Positions 17,704 to 26,170 of a DNA stretch of 64,000 bases are shown piece after piece. This stretch comes from Pokkaliibacter plantistimulans. Its GTDB lineage: Bacteria > Pseudomonadota > Gammaproteobacteria > Pseudomonadales > Balneatricaceae. The translations under genes were made by a program, and so were the position numbers. The notes below the pieces were generated by a model. It worked only from the letters and a program-made list of their open reading frames with translations, had not been told where the DNA came from and made no database searches. The stretch is taken from assembly GCF_003194385.1 (NCBI RefSeq), contig NZ_LAPT01000114.1:1-64000 (forward strand), written 5' to 3'. Numbering within the stretch: the first letter of the stretch is position 1; the number at the start of each line of letters is the position of its first letter.

Positions 17704-18183
17704 ATGGCAAGCAATAACTCCAAAATTGGCAATGATACGGTGCTGCAATGGGTCACGTTTCGCCTTGATAAAGAGGTGTACGGTGTCAACGTAATGCAGG
17801 TGCAGGAAGTATTACGATATACCGACATTGCCCCTGTCCCTGGTGCACCTGCATATGTACTGGGGATCATCAATCTTCGAGGTAATGTCGTTACTGTCAT
17901 CGACACACGTCAGCGCTTTGGCCTGGTCCCTGCAGAAATAACGGATAACTCTCGTATCATCATCATTGAAGTGAATCATCAGGTGGTTGGTATTTTAGTC
18001 GACGCTGTTGCTGAAGTGGTTTATTTAAGCCAATCCGAGATTGAAAGCCCACCCAACCTGGGCAATGAAGAGAGTGCCAAGTTCATCCATGGAGTCTGTC
18101 ACAAGAATGACCGTCTATTGATTTTGGTTGAGCTGGATAAATTGATGACTGAAGACGAGTGGGCTGAGATTATTAACCTGTAA
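17704..18183 (+). CDS. cheW: Chemotaxis coupling protein CheW
   Basis: A 159-residue CheW domain: VLQWVTFRLDKEVYGVNVMQVQEV, then PGAPAYVLGIINLRGNVVTVIDTR, and the second half ending VELDKLMTEDEW. It bridges CheA and chemoreceptors in the array. The start at 17704 (ATG, ribosome site AAGAGGA 6 nt upstream) is chosen over an in-frame ATG at 17680. A 150-bp spacer after parP, without a recognised promoter, separates it from the upstream operon, and a strong hairpin lies 46 bp downstream. Confidence 0.94.
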   Translation: MASNNSKIGNDTVLQWVTFRLDKEVYGVNVMQVQEVLRYTDIAPVPGAPAYVLGIINLRGNVVTVIDTRQRFGLVPAEITDNSRIIIIEVNHQVVGILVDAVAEVVYLSQSEIESPPNLGNEESAKFIHGVCHKNDRLLILVELDKLMTEDEWAEIINL

Positions 18184-18228
18184 CGCTTGTCCCTGTTCTT
18201 GGCAATGTAAATTGCCCGAGAGTGTTGC

Positions 18229-18263
18229 TATTCGCCCTTCTCTCTTCAAGGGAAGGGCGAATA
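18229..18263 (+). terminator. Hairpin downstream of cheW
   Basis: The 12-bp perfect stem (TATTCGCCCTTC at 18229-18240 against 18252-18263) has an 11-nt loop region and no T-run. It probably marks the 3' end of the chemotaxis operon, or a stabilising hairpin. Confidence 0.5.
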
Positions 18264-18338
18264 TACTGCCGGTAGCTTGGATATTATCTCCACTAGATAT
18301 TTACATTTATCCTTCGGCTTAGATTAAGGACAGTTCCT

Positions 18339-18767
18339 TTGGACTCAGGTTGGCTTGCCTCCGATATTTGGCCCGTATTGTTCATCATCGGCGGGTTGTC
18401 ACTTGTATCTCTTATGCTCGCATCTTGGGCATGCTTTCGGCTGGTTCAGCAACGAAAGCAATTTCAGGCACTCATGAGTCTTTTGCGCAGTGAGGTGGAC
18501 ATCATGAGCCATAGTACTATCGGTGTGGGTCAACGTCTGGTGGATGTCGAAAAACGCCTTTATAGCACTATGGAAAAACAGCAGCGCTTGGAAGGGCGTG
18601 AGAGTGGTGGTGCAGCTATTAGTCAAGCAACCAAGCTCATGGAAATGGGAGCCTCTGTTGACGATATCATGGCTAGTTGCAATATAGGTCGACCTGAAGC
18701 TGAGTTGATCGCACTTTTGCATCGTGAGGTGCGCAGTGATGCACGAAAGCGAGTGAAAAGTCGTTGA
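18339..18767 (+). CDS. DUF2802 membrane-anchored coiled-coil protein
   Basis: A 142-residue protein. One N-terminal membrane helix (about residues 11-32) is followed by a coiled-coil-like stretch (FQALMSLLRSEVDIMS onwards) and a C-terminal DUF2802-type helix-turn-helix-like segment (MEMGASVDDIMASCNIGRPEAE, by position 104-126). The start codon is TTG at 18339 with TAAGGA 8 nt upstream. Homologues of unknown function sit after cheW in Pseudomonas (PA1465 position), so a link with motility or chemotaxis is likely but unproven. It converges with the next gene, ending 2 nt from it. Confidence 0.8.
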   Translation: MDSGWLASDIWPVLFIIGGLSLVSLMLASWACFRLVQQRKQFQALMSLLRSEVDIMSHSTIGVGQRLVDVEKRLYSTMEKQQRLEGRESGGAAISQATKLMEMGASVDDIMASCNIGRPEAELIALLHREVRSDARKRVKSR

Positions 18768-18768
18768 T

Positions 18769-19065
18769 TTACCGACGTATTAGCTGGTCGATTTTCTTGT
18801 TGTGGTGCTGACGTTTTTCTTTGAGCCGGAAAAGGAATGCCAGAATCTCTGCTATAGCCACATAGAGCTGTTCCGGTATCTCATCGCCAGGGTCCATCTG
18901 GCTGAGCATGGCAGCAAGATGTGCATCTTCATGTAATGGGACGTTAGCCTCCTTGGCCAGCGCAATAATCTGCTCAGCAATAAAGCCGCTACCGACCGCG
19001 GTAACCTGAGGTGCCTTGCCTTTGCTGGGGTCATATTCAAGTGCAGCGGCCAGTTTCTTTTTCAT
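18769..19065 (-). CDS. Free FlhB C-terminal-domain protein (FlhX/YlqH-like)
   Basis: A 98-residue protein that resembles only the part of FlhB after its autocleavage site. AAALEYDPSKGKAPQVTAVG aligns with AVALQY...KAPVLVAKG of FlhB, and EIPEQLYVAIAEILAFLFRL with EIPSGLYMAVAQVLAYVTHL. The NPTH motif itself is absent and the protein starts almost exactly where the cleaved FlhB C-fragment would. Such proteins (FlhX in epsilonproteobacteria, YlqH in Bacillus) can replace the FlhB C-domain. It is followed upstream on the same strand by a FliK-like gene (42-bp gap), suggesting a two-gene unit. Confidence 0.85.
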   Translation of the reverse strand: MKKKLAAALEYDPSKGKAPQVTAVGSGFIAEQIIALAKEANVPLHEDAHLAAMLSQMDPGDEIPEQLYVAIAEILAFLFRLKEKRQHHNKKIDQLIRR

Positions 19066-19107
19066 ATCAACACCCAGTACGTGACATCTCCACCCTTGGT
19101 TATAAAT

Positions 19108-20175
19108 TCAGGCCCGCTCATCGATTAGCGACATGCCTTTCAGACACTGCTCTGGTGCCGAGTTCGAAACGGGTTTGCCGAGCATCTGTGAATAGTTCGC
19201 AACTGATACGCCTTTGCTGCCCAAAATACTGATTAACTCTTGCTGGCTGTTCGCGTCCAGATCCTGCATCCACGCATTATCCGGTAGCCAGAGCTGGATG
19301 CTCAACTGCTGTTGCCACTGAAGCTTCATGTAGATGGTTTCTCCCGTCGATACTTCAAAGTCCATTTCAATTTGCCAGGTAGTGTTGTCATCATTCTCTG
19401 ATGAGTGGCGCTTTTCCGGAGCATCACGTTTGATCGCCAGATTGACGGGTTCAAGCGACTGGTAGTTACTGTTGACGGCTAGTTCAACATGCTGTGTGTC
19501 CTGTTGAAGATTGCTGAGCTGCATTACTTGTATGCGAGCCAGACGGCCTTCCAGGGCTTTGTGCATTGGGTGATCTGCTGGTAAGTCTGCCATCGCCTGC
19601 CACAGTAAGACTTTCTGATCACTTGAAACATCTTTGCCTTGAATCAAGCGCTTTTCTGTAAAAAAGCCACTGTTTTGCACGGCTTGTCGAAGTGTGTCTG
19701 CCTGTTTCAAATCTTCCTTGCTGGGAAAGGCTTGGCGTAAGCTGGCAAGTGTTTGTGTCAGGTTGGGGTTTACCGCCAGTGCCGTGGGGGTTAATGCGAG
19801 ATTTTGTAGTAGCGGCTGCAGCTGACTTAGATTCAGTTGCTGAGGTAGATAGCTTTTTAGCTGGGTTTGTAGAAGCTGTTGTTCGGGTGACGTGGTAGGG
19901 ACAGCCTGAAGCAACGTTGGTGTGAGAACCCTGAGGGTAACTTGTTGTCCGGGTGTAAGAGGTGATGAAGATAGTGCCTGATAGGTCTGGCCTGCGACTA
20001 CCACTGTGGCCTTGTAGCCTTGGGGCATTGAATTGTTATCTGTGGAAGAGCTCAGGACCTGTGCCTGAACATACGAGCCAATAGACAGGTTACGAGAACC
20101 AGTAGAGCTGGTGTTCGTCGCTGTTTGAAGGTAATTCACGGCAGCCAACGAAGAGGGCGGGATGCTGGTGGCCAC
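19108..20175 (-). CDS. FliK-like hook-length control family protein
   Basis: A 355-residue protein rich in Gln, Leu, Ser and Thr. The C-terminal third (about 265-345; TTWQIEMDFEVSTGETIYMKLQWQQQ, by position) looks like a FliK C-terminal domain with weaker conservation; the N-terminal two thirds are low-complexity. GTG start at 20175 with GAGGA 7 nt upstream. It pairs with the FlhB C-domain gene just downstream, and the combination of a FliK-like and an FlhB-like protein is seen in several genera. Divergent from ccmA, 203 bp apart. The function may be a second export switch or an unrelated regulatory role. Confidence 0.7.
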   Translation of the reverse strand: MATSIPPSSLAAVNYLQTATNTSSTGSRNLSIGSYVQAQVLSSSTDNNSMPQGYKATVVVAGQTYQALSSSPLTPGQQVTLRVLTPTLLQAVPTTSPEQQLLQTQLKSYLPQQLNLSQLQPLLQNLALTPTALAVNPNLTQTLASLRQAFPSKEDLKQADTLRQAVQNSGFFTEKRLIQGKDVSSDQKVLLWQAMADLPADHPMHKALEGRLARIQVMQLSNLQQDTQHVELAVNSNYQSLEPVNLAIKRDAPEKRHSSENDDNTTWQIEMDFEVSTGETIYMKLQWQQQLSIQLWLPDNAWMQDLDANSQQELISILGSKGVSVANYSQMLGKPVSNSAPEQCLKGMSLIDERA

Positions 20176-20378
20176 AGATTGTCCTCTCTATTGTGCCAAG
20201 TCAGGACGATGTTTATTTATTTCTATATACTTCGCCAACATTTCGCAAAGCTTAATTGTGACTTTTGGCAACGAGTTGGCGGAGTGGGTCTGTATAGGGC
20301 TTGAAAGGCCTTCTGAGTATTTCTGGTATATATGTTTGTCTGACTCAATGATCATGAGCGTTTTAGGAGTCTTTGCCA

Positions 20379-21023
20379 GTGTCATCCCCTATGTTGCAAG
20401 TTGTTGGCTTGAGCTGTGAGCGAGATGATCATGATATTTTCCACAACCTCAGCTTTTCGTTGCAATCCGGCGAGATACTTCAGATTGATGGGCCAAATGG
20501 GGCTGGAAAGACGAGCTTGATCAGAATCTTGTCTGGCTTGCTTCAGTCTTCTGAAGGGGGGGTGTATTGGCAAGGAGAGGATATTGCCGAGGACCGCTCC
20601 GCATACAATAAAGCTATGCTGTACCTTGGCCACTGCACGGGAATCAATCCTTCACTTACTCCCCTTGAAAACCTTCAGTGGCTGGCCGCCATACATACAC
20701 ATCTTGATAGTACGTTGATTCCCTCTGCATTGAAGTCAGTCGCTCTGGAAGGATATGAGGATGTCCCATGTCATCAACTTTCAGCAGGGCAGAACCGTAG
20801 AGTAAGTCTTGCTCGTTTGTATATGAGTTGCGCAACTTTCTGGCTTCTCGATGAGCCTTTTACAGCCATTGACCGGCAAGGGGTAGGCATGTTGGAAAGC
20901 CAGATGCAGCGTCATGCAAGCCGTGGAGGTTGTGTCATACTGACCACTCACCATGTGCTCCCTGAGTCCATGTGCCGCCGAACGTTATCTCTGCGTGGTA
21001 ACGGTAGCTATGTCATCAACTGA
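20379..21023 (+). CDS. ccmA: Heme exporter ATP-binding protein CcmA
   Basis: A 214-residue ABC ATPase. Walker A is GPNGAGKTSLI, the signature LSAGQNRRVSLARL, Walker B FWLLDEPFTAID, and the switch His is in ILTTHH. It works with CcmB and CcmC-CcmD to release holo-CcmE in cytochrome c maturation System I. Three starts are possible: TTG 20373, GTG 20379 and ATG 20391. GTG is preferred because GGAG (20366-20369) lies 9 nt upstream. It overlaps ccmB by 14 nt. Confidence 0.92.
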   Translation: MSSPMLQVVGLSCERDDHDIFHNLSFSLQSGEILQIDGPNGAGKTSLIRILSGLLQSSEGGVYWQGEDIAEDRSAYNKAMLYLGHCTGINPSLTPLENLQWLAAIHTHLDSTLIPSALKSVALEGYEDVPCHQLSAGQNRRVSLARLYMSCATFWLLDEPFTAIDRQGVGMLESQMQRHASRGGCVILTTHHVLPESMCRRTLSLRGNGSYVIN

Positions 21024-21726
21024 TCGTAATGTGCTAACGACCTCGCCTATGATTGCTGACAGTCCCTGGCGGATGACGATGTATCGTGAGTTGAGGCTAG
21101 CTGCTCGACGCATATTTGACTGGCTCAATCCGCTGGTTTTTTTTCTGCTGGTAGTTTGCCTCTTCCCTCTGGCTGTTAGCCCTGAGCCTGCATTGTTGGG
21201 GAAGATTGCCCCCGGTATTGTCTGGGTAGCAGCATTACTTGCGACGCTTCTGGGGATGGATGGACTATTTCGGAGTGACTTTGAGGATGGCTCTCTGGAG
21301 CAAATTATTGTTGGCAGTCAGCCTATTGCTTTGCTGATTAGTGCCAAGGTTTTGTCGTATTGGCTGCTGACCGGCCTGCCATTAACGCTGTTGGCGCCTC
21401 TGCTTGCGTTGATGCTGTCTCTTCCTGTAGGTAGTTATGAGGTGCTGTGTCTGAGTCTGCTTATCGGTACGCCTAGTCTTTGTCTTATTGGCGCGATTGG
21501 TGCCGCCTTGGTGGTTGGGCTGCGTAGAGGAGGGGTTTTGCTGGTTTTGCTGGTTTTGCCTCTTTATATTCCCATCCTGATCTTTGGGAGTGGGGCTGTA
21601 ACTGCCTCATTGCAGGGGATGGAGGCTACTGGTCAGCTTGCTATATTAGGAGCATTTCTCGCGCTGGCGTTACCCTTGGCGCCCATAGCAACAGCAGCTG
21701 CACTGCGGATTAGTATCAATGGTTAA
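21010..21726 (+). CDS. ccmB: Heme exporter membrane protein CcmB
   Basis: A 238-residue protein with six hydrophobic helices. Family features are RELRLAARRIFDWLNPLVFF, VVCLFPLAVSPEP and WVAALLATLLGMDGLFRSDFEDGSLE. It is the permease subunit paired with CcmA. The reading frame is open upstream within ccmA, but the ATG at 21010 gives the normal length; a later ATG at 21049-21051 is also possible. Its stop overlaps the start of ccmC by 8 nt. Confidence 0.93.
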   Translation: MSSTDRNVLTTSPMIADSPWRMTMYRELRLAARRIFDWLNPLVFFLLVVCLFPLAVSPEPALLGKIAPGIVWVAALLATLLGMDGLFRSDFEDGSLEQIIVGSQPIALLISAKVLSYWLLTGLPLTLLAPLLALMLSLPVGSYEVLCLSLLIGTPSLCLIGAIGAALVVGLRRGGVLLVLLVLPLYIPILIFGSGAVTASLQGMEATGQLAILGAFLALALPLAPIATAAALRISING

Positions 21727-22510
21727 GGTCGTGGCGAACGCAAAAGCATTAAAAAAGCAAAAAATGCCTCAATGGTTCTATCAACTGGGTTCACCTCGTT
21801 GGTTCTATGAGCTGAGTGGAAAATGGTTGCCGTGGCTGGGTGGCTCGGCCGCATTGTTGCTGACTATTGGCTTGGTCTGGGCACTTTTATTTGCACCGGC
21901 AGACTATCAGCAAGGCAATAGCTTTCGCATTATCTATCTTCATGTGCCCTCAGCATTCCTGGCGCAGTCTGTCTATCTGTTGATGGCAATAGCAGGGGCC
22001 ATCGGTCTGATTTGGAAAATGAAGGTAGCAGAGGTAGTGGCTAAATGCGCTGCACCTATTGGCGCCTCTTATGCGTTTCTGGCTCTGGTGACGGGGGCAA
22101 TTTGGGGGAAGCCGACCTGGGGCGCTTGGTGGGTATGGGATGCCCGCTTAACATCTATGCTGATCTTGTTGTTTCTCTACCTTGGGGTTATTGCGCTCAA
22201 TTCAGCTATTGGTGATCGTCAGATGGCCGCAAAGGCCAGTGCGATTCTTGCAATTGTGGGAGTGATCAATCTGCCGATCATCAAGTACTCCGTTGACTGG
22301 TGGAATACGCTGCATCAACCCGCTTCATTTACTCTGACGGAAAAGCCAGCGATGCCTGCCGAAATGTGGGTGCCATTATTGCTCATGGTGCTGGGATTCT
22401 ATGCTTTGTTTACTTGGACTCTGTTAACTCGTTGCAGGACTGAAATCTTGGAGCGAGAGCGTCGTGCTGGTTGGGTATGTGATCTGCTGAGCAATAGCCA
22501 AATAAAGTAA
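21719..22510 (+). CDS. ccmC: Heme transporter CcmC
   Basis: A 263-residue protein with six transmembrane helices and the tryptophan-rich heme motif WGAWWVWDARLTS (near residue 136). Periplasmic His residues in RIIYLHVPSAFL and WWNTLHQPAS are the heme ligands of the family. CcmC attaches heme to CcmE. The N-terminus carries a somewhat unusual extension with a duplicated QWFYQLGSPRWFYELSG motif. Part of the ccmABCDEFGHI operon. Confidence 0.96.
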   Translation: MVKVVANAKALKKQKMPQWFYQLGSPRWFYELSGKWLPWLGGSAALLLTIGLVWALLFAPADYQQGNSFRIIYLHVPSAFLAQSVYLLMAIAGAIGLIWKMKVAEVVAKCAAPIGASYAFLALVTGAIWGKPTWGAWWVWDARLTSMLILLFLYLGVIALNSAIGDRQMAAKASAILAIVGVINLPIIKYSVDWWNTLHQPASFTLTEKPAMPAEMWVPLLLMVLGFYALFTWTLLTRCRTEILERERRAGWVCDLLSNSQIK

Positions 22511-22562
22511 CCTGCGTATTTTTTTGATTAAAAGTTGAACTCAATAGTCGTGAGTATGATCA

Positions 22563-22751
22563 ATGTATTTTTCCAGTTTTAGCGACTTCATCCATATGGG
22601 TGGGCATGGTCTGTATGTATGGTCAAGTTACGGTATAGCGATGCTGGTGGTGCTTTGGAATGTGGTCATACCTCTGCTTAAGCGAGGCACTGTACTAGCT
22701 AGCCTACGGCAACGTCTGATTAGAGAGCGGTCGCATGAATCTCAAGCGTAA
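22563..22751 (+). CDS. ccmD: Heme exporter protein CcmD
   Basis: A 62-residue single-span membrane protein. [19 protein letters not shown] and a hydrophobic helix (about 20-40) are followed by a basic tail; this is the standard CcmD layout. It stabilises the CcmABC complex and helps release holo-CcmE. It overlaps ccmE by 17 nt. A 52-bp spacer separates it from ccmC. Confidence 0.92.
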   Translation: MYFSSFSDFIHMGGHGLYVWSSYGIAMLVVLWNVVIPLLKRGTVLASLRQRLIRERSHESQA

Positions 22752-23190
22752 ACATCGTATGTGGGCTGTCGTTGCACTGTTGCTTGGGGTCTCTGTTGCT
22801 GTTGGTCTGGCACTGTACGCACTACAACAGAATATTAATCTTTTCTACTCACCTTCACAGATAGCAGATCATCAGGCACCAGATGACACACGTATTCGCG
22901 CGGGTGGTATGGTCGTGGAACACAGTCTGCAGCGCTCAGGTGACAGTCTGATGGTACATTTCGCATTAACCGATTTTCAAAAGACCATAGAAGTGGAGTA
23001 TACCGGCATCCTTCCAGACCTGTTTCGTGAGGGGCAGGGGGTGGTTGCATTGGGTAAAATGAACAGTAAAGGAGTGTTTGTTGCCGATCAGGTTCTGGCG
23101 AAACATGACGAGAAATACATGCCACCTGAGGTGGCAGCAGCCCTCAAGGCCAGTGGCAAACTCCCCCCTCAACCATCTGCGGAGCATTAA
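22735..23190 (+). CDS. ccmE: Periplasmic heme chaperone CcmE
   Basis: A 151-residue protein with an N-terminal membrane anchor (about 10-30) and an OB-fold domain. The covalent heme-binding His124 lies in the HDEKY motif (H-x-x-x-Y, Tyr128). It receives heme from CcmC and passes it to CcmF/H. Acts at the outer face of the inner membrane. The Pro/Ala tail is short. Canonical. Confidence 0.96.
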   Translation: MNLKRKHRMWAVVALLLGVSVAVGLALYALQQNINLFYSPSQIADHQAPDDTRIRAGGMVVEHSLQRSGDSLMVHFALTDFQKTIEVEYTGILPDLFREGQGVVALGKMNSKGVFVADQVLAKHDEKYMPPEVAAALKASGKLPPQPSAEH

Positions 23191-23193
23191 GTC

Positions 23194-25176
23194 ATGATCC
23201 CTGAGTTGGGCCAGCTGGCATTAATACTAGCACTGTGTCTTGCTTTGATGCTCGCTCTGGTTCCCCTTTGGGGGGCGTTCAGGGGCAATTTATTCTGGAT
23301 GCGTTTCGCAACACCTCTTGCTACGGGGCAATTTTTCTTTGTGGCGTTGGCGTTTGGCTTTCTCACATATGCTTTCATGACCAATGACTTCACTGTTGCC
23401 TATGTCGCTACCAACTCTAATAGCCACTTACCGTGGTACTACAAATTCAGTGCAGTGTGGGGGGGGCATGAGGGATCGCTATTGTTGTGGCTGTTCATTC
23501 TTTGTCTTTGGACTGTTGCCGTGGCATGGCGTAGCTTACACCTGCCAGCTGAGCTTCGGTCACGTGTTCTATCCGTGATGGGTATGATTTCAACCGGGTT
23601 CCTGTTATTTGTCCTGCTCACCTCCAGTCCTTTTACACGTCTCTTTTTCAATGCTCCTGATGATGGCCAGGATCTTAATCCTCTGTTACAGGACTTTGGA
23701 CTGATCGTTCATCCACCTATGTTGTATATGGGATATGTTGGCTTCTCGGTGGCTTTTGCTTTTGCTATAGCCGCACTTCTGGGAGGCAGGCTGGACGCGG
23801 CGTGGGCTCGTTGGGCAAGACCTTGGACTAATGCGGCGTGGGCTTTCTTGTCTATAGGTATTGTTCTGGGTTCCTGGTGGGCTTATTACGAACTAGGCTG
23901 GGGGGGCTGGTGGTTCTGGGACCCGGTTGAAAACGCGTCATTTATGCCTTGGCTGGCCGGTACAGCCCTAATACATTCAATGGCAGTGACAGAGAAGCGT
24001 GGTGAATTCAAAAGCTGGACTGTCCTGCTGGCAATATGTGCATTTTCTCTCAGTCTGCTCGGGACGTTTCTGGTGCGCTCCGGTGTGTTGACATCAGTGC
24101 ATGCCTTTGCCTCTGATCCGACGCGTGGCTTTTTCGTATTGATGTTACTTGCGGTAACGGTAGGCGGGTCACTGCTCTTGTTCGCATTGCGAGCAGTCGA
24201 CCTCAAGTCTGAGTCGACTTTTAATTTGTTATCAAAAGAAACATGGCTGTTAATCAACAATCTCATCTTGCTGGTAGCCATGGTCGTCGTGCTTCTTGGC
24301 ACTTTATATCCGCTGGTAGTTGATGCCCTGCAGTTGGGCAAATTGTCAGTTGGTCCTCCCTATTTCAATATGCTTTTCGTTCCTCTTATGGGGCTGCTGG
24401 CACTGGCACTGGGCAGTGGACTAATGCTCCGTTGGAAACGTCATGCGCAAGATCAGTGGCTGAAGTCGCTGGCGCTTCCGGCGTTGGCGGTACTGATATT
24501 TGCAATAGTGACAATTATCTGGGGAGGGGAGCATCGTTGGGGAATTGTTTTGGGTGTTGTCATGGCAGGCTGGATAGCTGTATCTACGCTCGTTGATGTA
24601 TCGCATCGTATACGTTTCAGTCAGCAGGGATGGAGGCAGCCAAGGTCATATTGGGGAATGCATGTGGCTCACTTGGGGTTTTGCGCTTCGATTCTTGGCG
24701 TAACCTGGGTCAGTCTGCACGCATTTGAGCAGGATATTCGTGTTGAGCCAGGGCATGTGGAACATATTGATGGTTACGACATCAGCTATCTCGGAGCGAC
24801 CAGCTTGCAAGGGCCTAACTACACGGCGGAGCAGGGGCATTTTGTTGTTAGTAAGCAAGGCAAAACCATAACGGAGCTGTTTCCACAAAAGCGCAATTAC
24901 AGTGTCCAACGTTCAATGATGACTGAGGCCGCTATCGACCCAGGCTTGATGCAAGACATTTATATTGCAATGGGAGAACGTCTGGACGGTGGTGCATGGG
25001 CTGTACGTATTCATATCAAACCTATGGTGAGGTGGATATGGCTGGGTGGGCTGTTGATGGCATTTGGCGGTGCTTTAGCAGCCACAGATCTGCGTTATCG
25101 CCGGTTGCGTCATCGGCAGCCGCAAGTAAGTGTAGGGTTAGAGACAGCACCTGTAACTGAGGTTTCTCATGCGTAA
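23194..25176 (+). CDS. ccmF: Cytochrome c-type heme lyase subunit CcmF
   Basis: A 660-residue membrane protein with about 15 helices. It carries the WWD-type motif WGGWWFWDPVENASFMPW (near residue 232) and conserved His residues in ALIHSMAV and in HVAHLGF. It is the core of the heme lyase that joins heme to the CxxCH motif of apocytochromes. Length is normal. It overlaps ccmG by 8 nt. Confidence 0.97.
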   Translation: MIPELGQLALILALCLALMLALVPLWGAFRGNLFWMRFATPLATGQFFFVALAFGFLTYAFMTNDFTVAYVATNSNSHLPWYYKFSAVWGGHEGSLLLWLFILCLWTVAVAWRSLHLPAELRSRVLSVMGMISTGFLLFVLLTSSPFTRLFFNAPDDGQDLNPLLQDFGLIVHPPMLYMGYVGFSVAFAFAIAALLGGRLDAAWARWARPWTNAAWAFLSIGIVLGSWWAYYELGWGGWWFWDPVENASFMPWLAGTALIHSMAVTEKRGEFKSWTVLLAICAFSLSLLGTFLVRSGVLTSVHAFASDPTRGFFVLMLLAVTVGGSLLLFALRAVDLKSESTFNLLSKETWLLINNLILLVAMVVVLLGTLYPLVVDALQLGKLSVGPPYFNMLFVPLMGLLALALGSGLMLRWKRHAQDQWLKSLALPALAVLIFAIVTIIWGGEHRWGIVLGVVMAGWIAVSTLVDVSHRIRFSQQGWRQPRSYWGMHVAHLGFCASILGVTWVSLHAFEQDIRVEPGHVEHIDGYDISYLGATSLQGPNYTAEQGHFVVSKQGKTITELFPQKRNYSVQRSMMTEAAIDPGLMQDIYIAMGERLDGGAWAVRIHIKPMVRWIWLGGLLMAFGGALAATDLRYRRLRHRQPQVSVGLETAPVTEVSHA

Positions 25177-25696
25177 AGCGTTGTTTTTCTTGCCTTTGAT
25201 AGTTGCTTTTGGCTTGGGTGTGCTGTTCTGGCAAAGTTTGGGAAAGGATCCTAGCACGCTTCCCTCTGCGTTAATAAATAAGCCCCTTCCAGACTTTAGT
25301 TTGCCTACAGTAGAGAAAAGTAGTGAGCTGATCAGTGCTGCTCGGCTCAAGGGGCAACCAGTGTTACTCAATGTTTGGGCTACCTGGTGTCCGTCCTGCC
25401 ATATGGAGCATCCGTATTTCATGCAGCTTGCCAAACAGGGGGTACCGATCATTGGCATCAACTATAAGGATGACCGTGCTAGTGCAATGAAGTGGCTGGC
25501 TGAGCTTGGAAATCCTTATTTGTTCAGTATTTTTGATGAAAAAGGCAGCTTGGGCTTTGATTTGGGAGTTTATGGTGCACCTGAGACGTATCTCATCGAT
25601 AAGGACGGCATTATTCGCTACAAGCATGTGGGTGTTGTCGATGAGCGAGTGTGGCGGGAGCAAATCCAGCCAATCTATGAACGTTTAAAGAGCTGA
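25169..25696 (+). CDS. ccmG: Thiol:disulfide interchange protein CcmG/DsbE
   Basis: A 175-residue thioredoxin-fold protein with an N-terminal signal anchor (about 4-21). The redox motif is WCPSC (Cys74, Cys77), followed by the CcmG-type cis-Pro segment YGAPETYLIDKDG. It keeps apocytochrome c cysteines reduced for heme attachment. Sits between ccmF and ccmH as expected. Confidence 0.96.
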   Translation: MRKALFFLPLIVAFGLGVLFWQSLGKDPSTLPSALINKPLPDFSLPTVEKSSELISAARLKGQPVLLNVWATWCPSCHMEHPYFMQLAKQGVPIIGINYKDDRASAMKWLAELGNPYLFSIFDEKGSLGFDLGVYGAPETYLIDKDGIIRYKHVGVVDERVWREQIQPIYERLKS

Positions 25697-25702
25697 TCGT
25701 TT

Positions 25703-26170
25703 ATGGGGCGTGCATTTTTTATGCTGGTGGTTTTGTTCATGATAAACCAGGCGAACGCGGCAATTGAGGCTCAACACTTTGCTGATCCTCAATTGCAGCA
25801 GCGTTATCAATCTCTGGTGTGGGAGTTACGTTGTCCCAAATGCCAGAATCAGAACATTGGAGACTCGAACGCCCCCATTGCACAGGATCTGCGTGATGAA
25901 GTAGCAAAATTGCTACGTGAAGGAAAATCAGATCAAGACATCCAGAATTACATGGTGAATCGTTTTGGTGAGTTTGTGCTTTACCGGCCGAAGCTTGATC
26001 CGGTCACCTGGCTTCTCTGGTTTGGTCCACTGTTGCTTTTGCTTGTTGGTAGTATGGCTGTCTGGTTACTGTCGGGTAGTAATCGGCCCCGTATAGAGCA
26101 GACGAATACTAATGAGGAGAGAGACTCAGCTGCCCGTTTAGCTTCTTTGCTGAAAGAGGATGACCGCTAA
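25703..26170 (+). CDS. ccmH: Cytochrome c maturation protein CcmH
   Basis: A 155-residue protein. A signal peptide (1-20) leads to a periplasmic three-helix domain with the redox motif LRCPKCQN (Cys44, Cys47), then one C-terminal membrane helix (about 93-118). CcmH reduces apocytochrome disulfides with CcmG and presents the substrate to CcmF. The TAATG junction with ccmI shows coupling. Confidence 0.95.
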   Translation: MGRAFFMLVVLFMINQANAAIEAQHFADPQLQQRYQSLVWELRCPKCQNQNIGDSNAPIAQDLRDEVAKLLREGKSDQDIQNYMVNRFGEFVLYRPKLDPVTWLLWFGPLLLLLVGSMAVWLLSGSNRPRIEQTNTNEERDSAARLASLLKEDDR

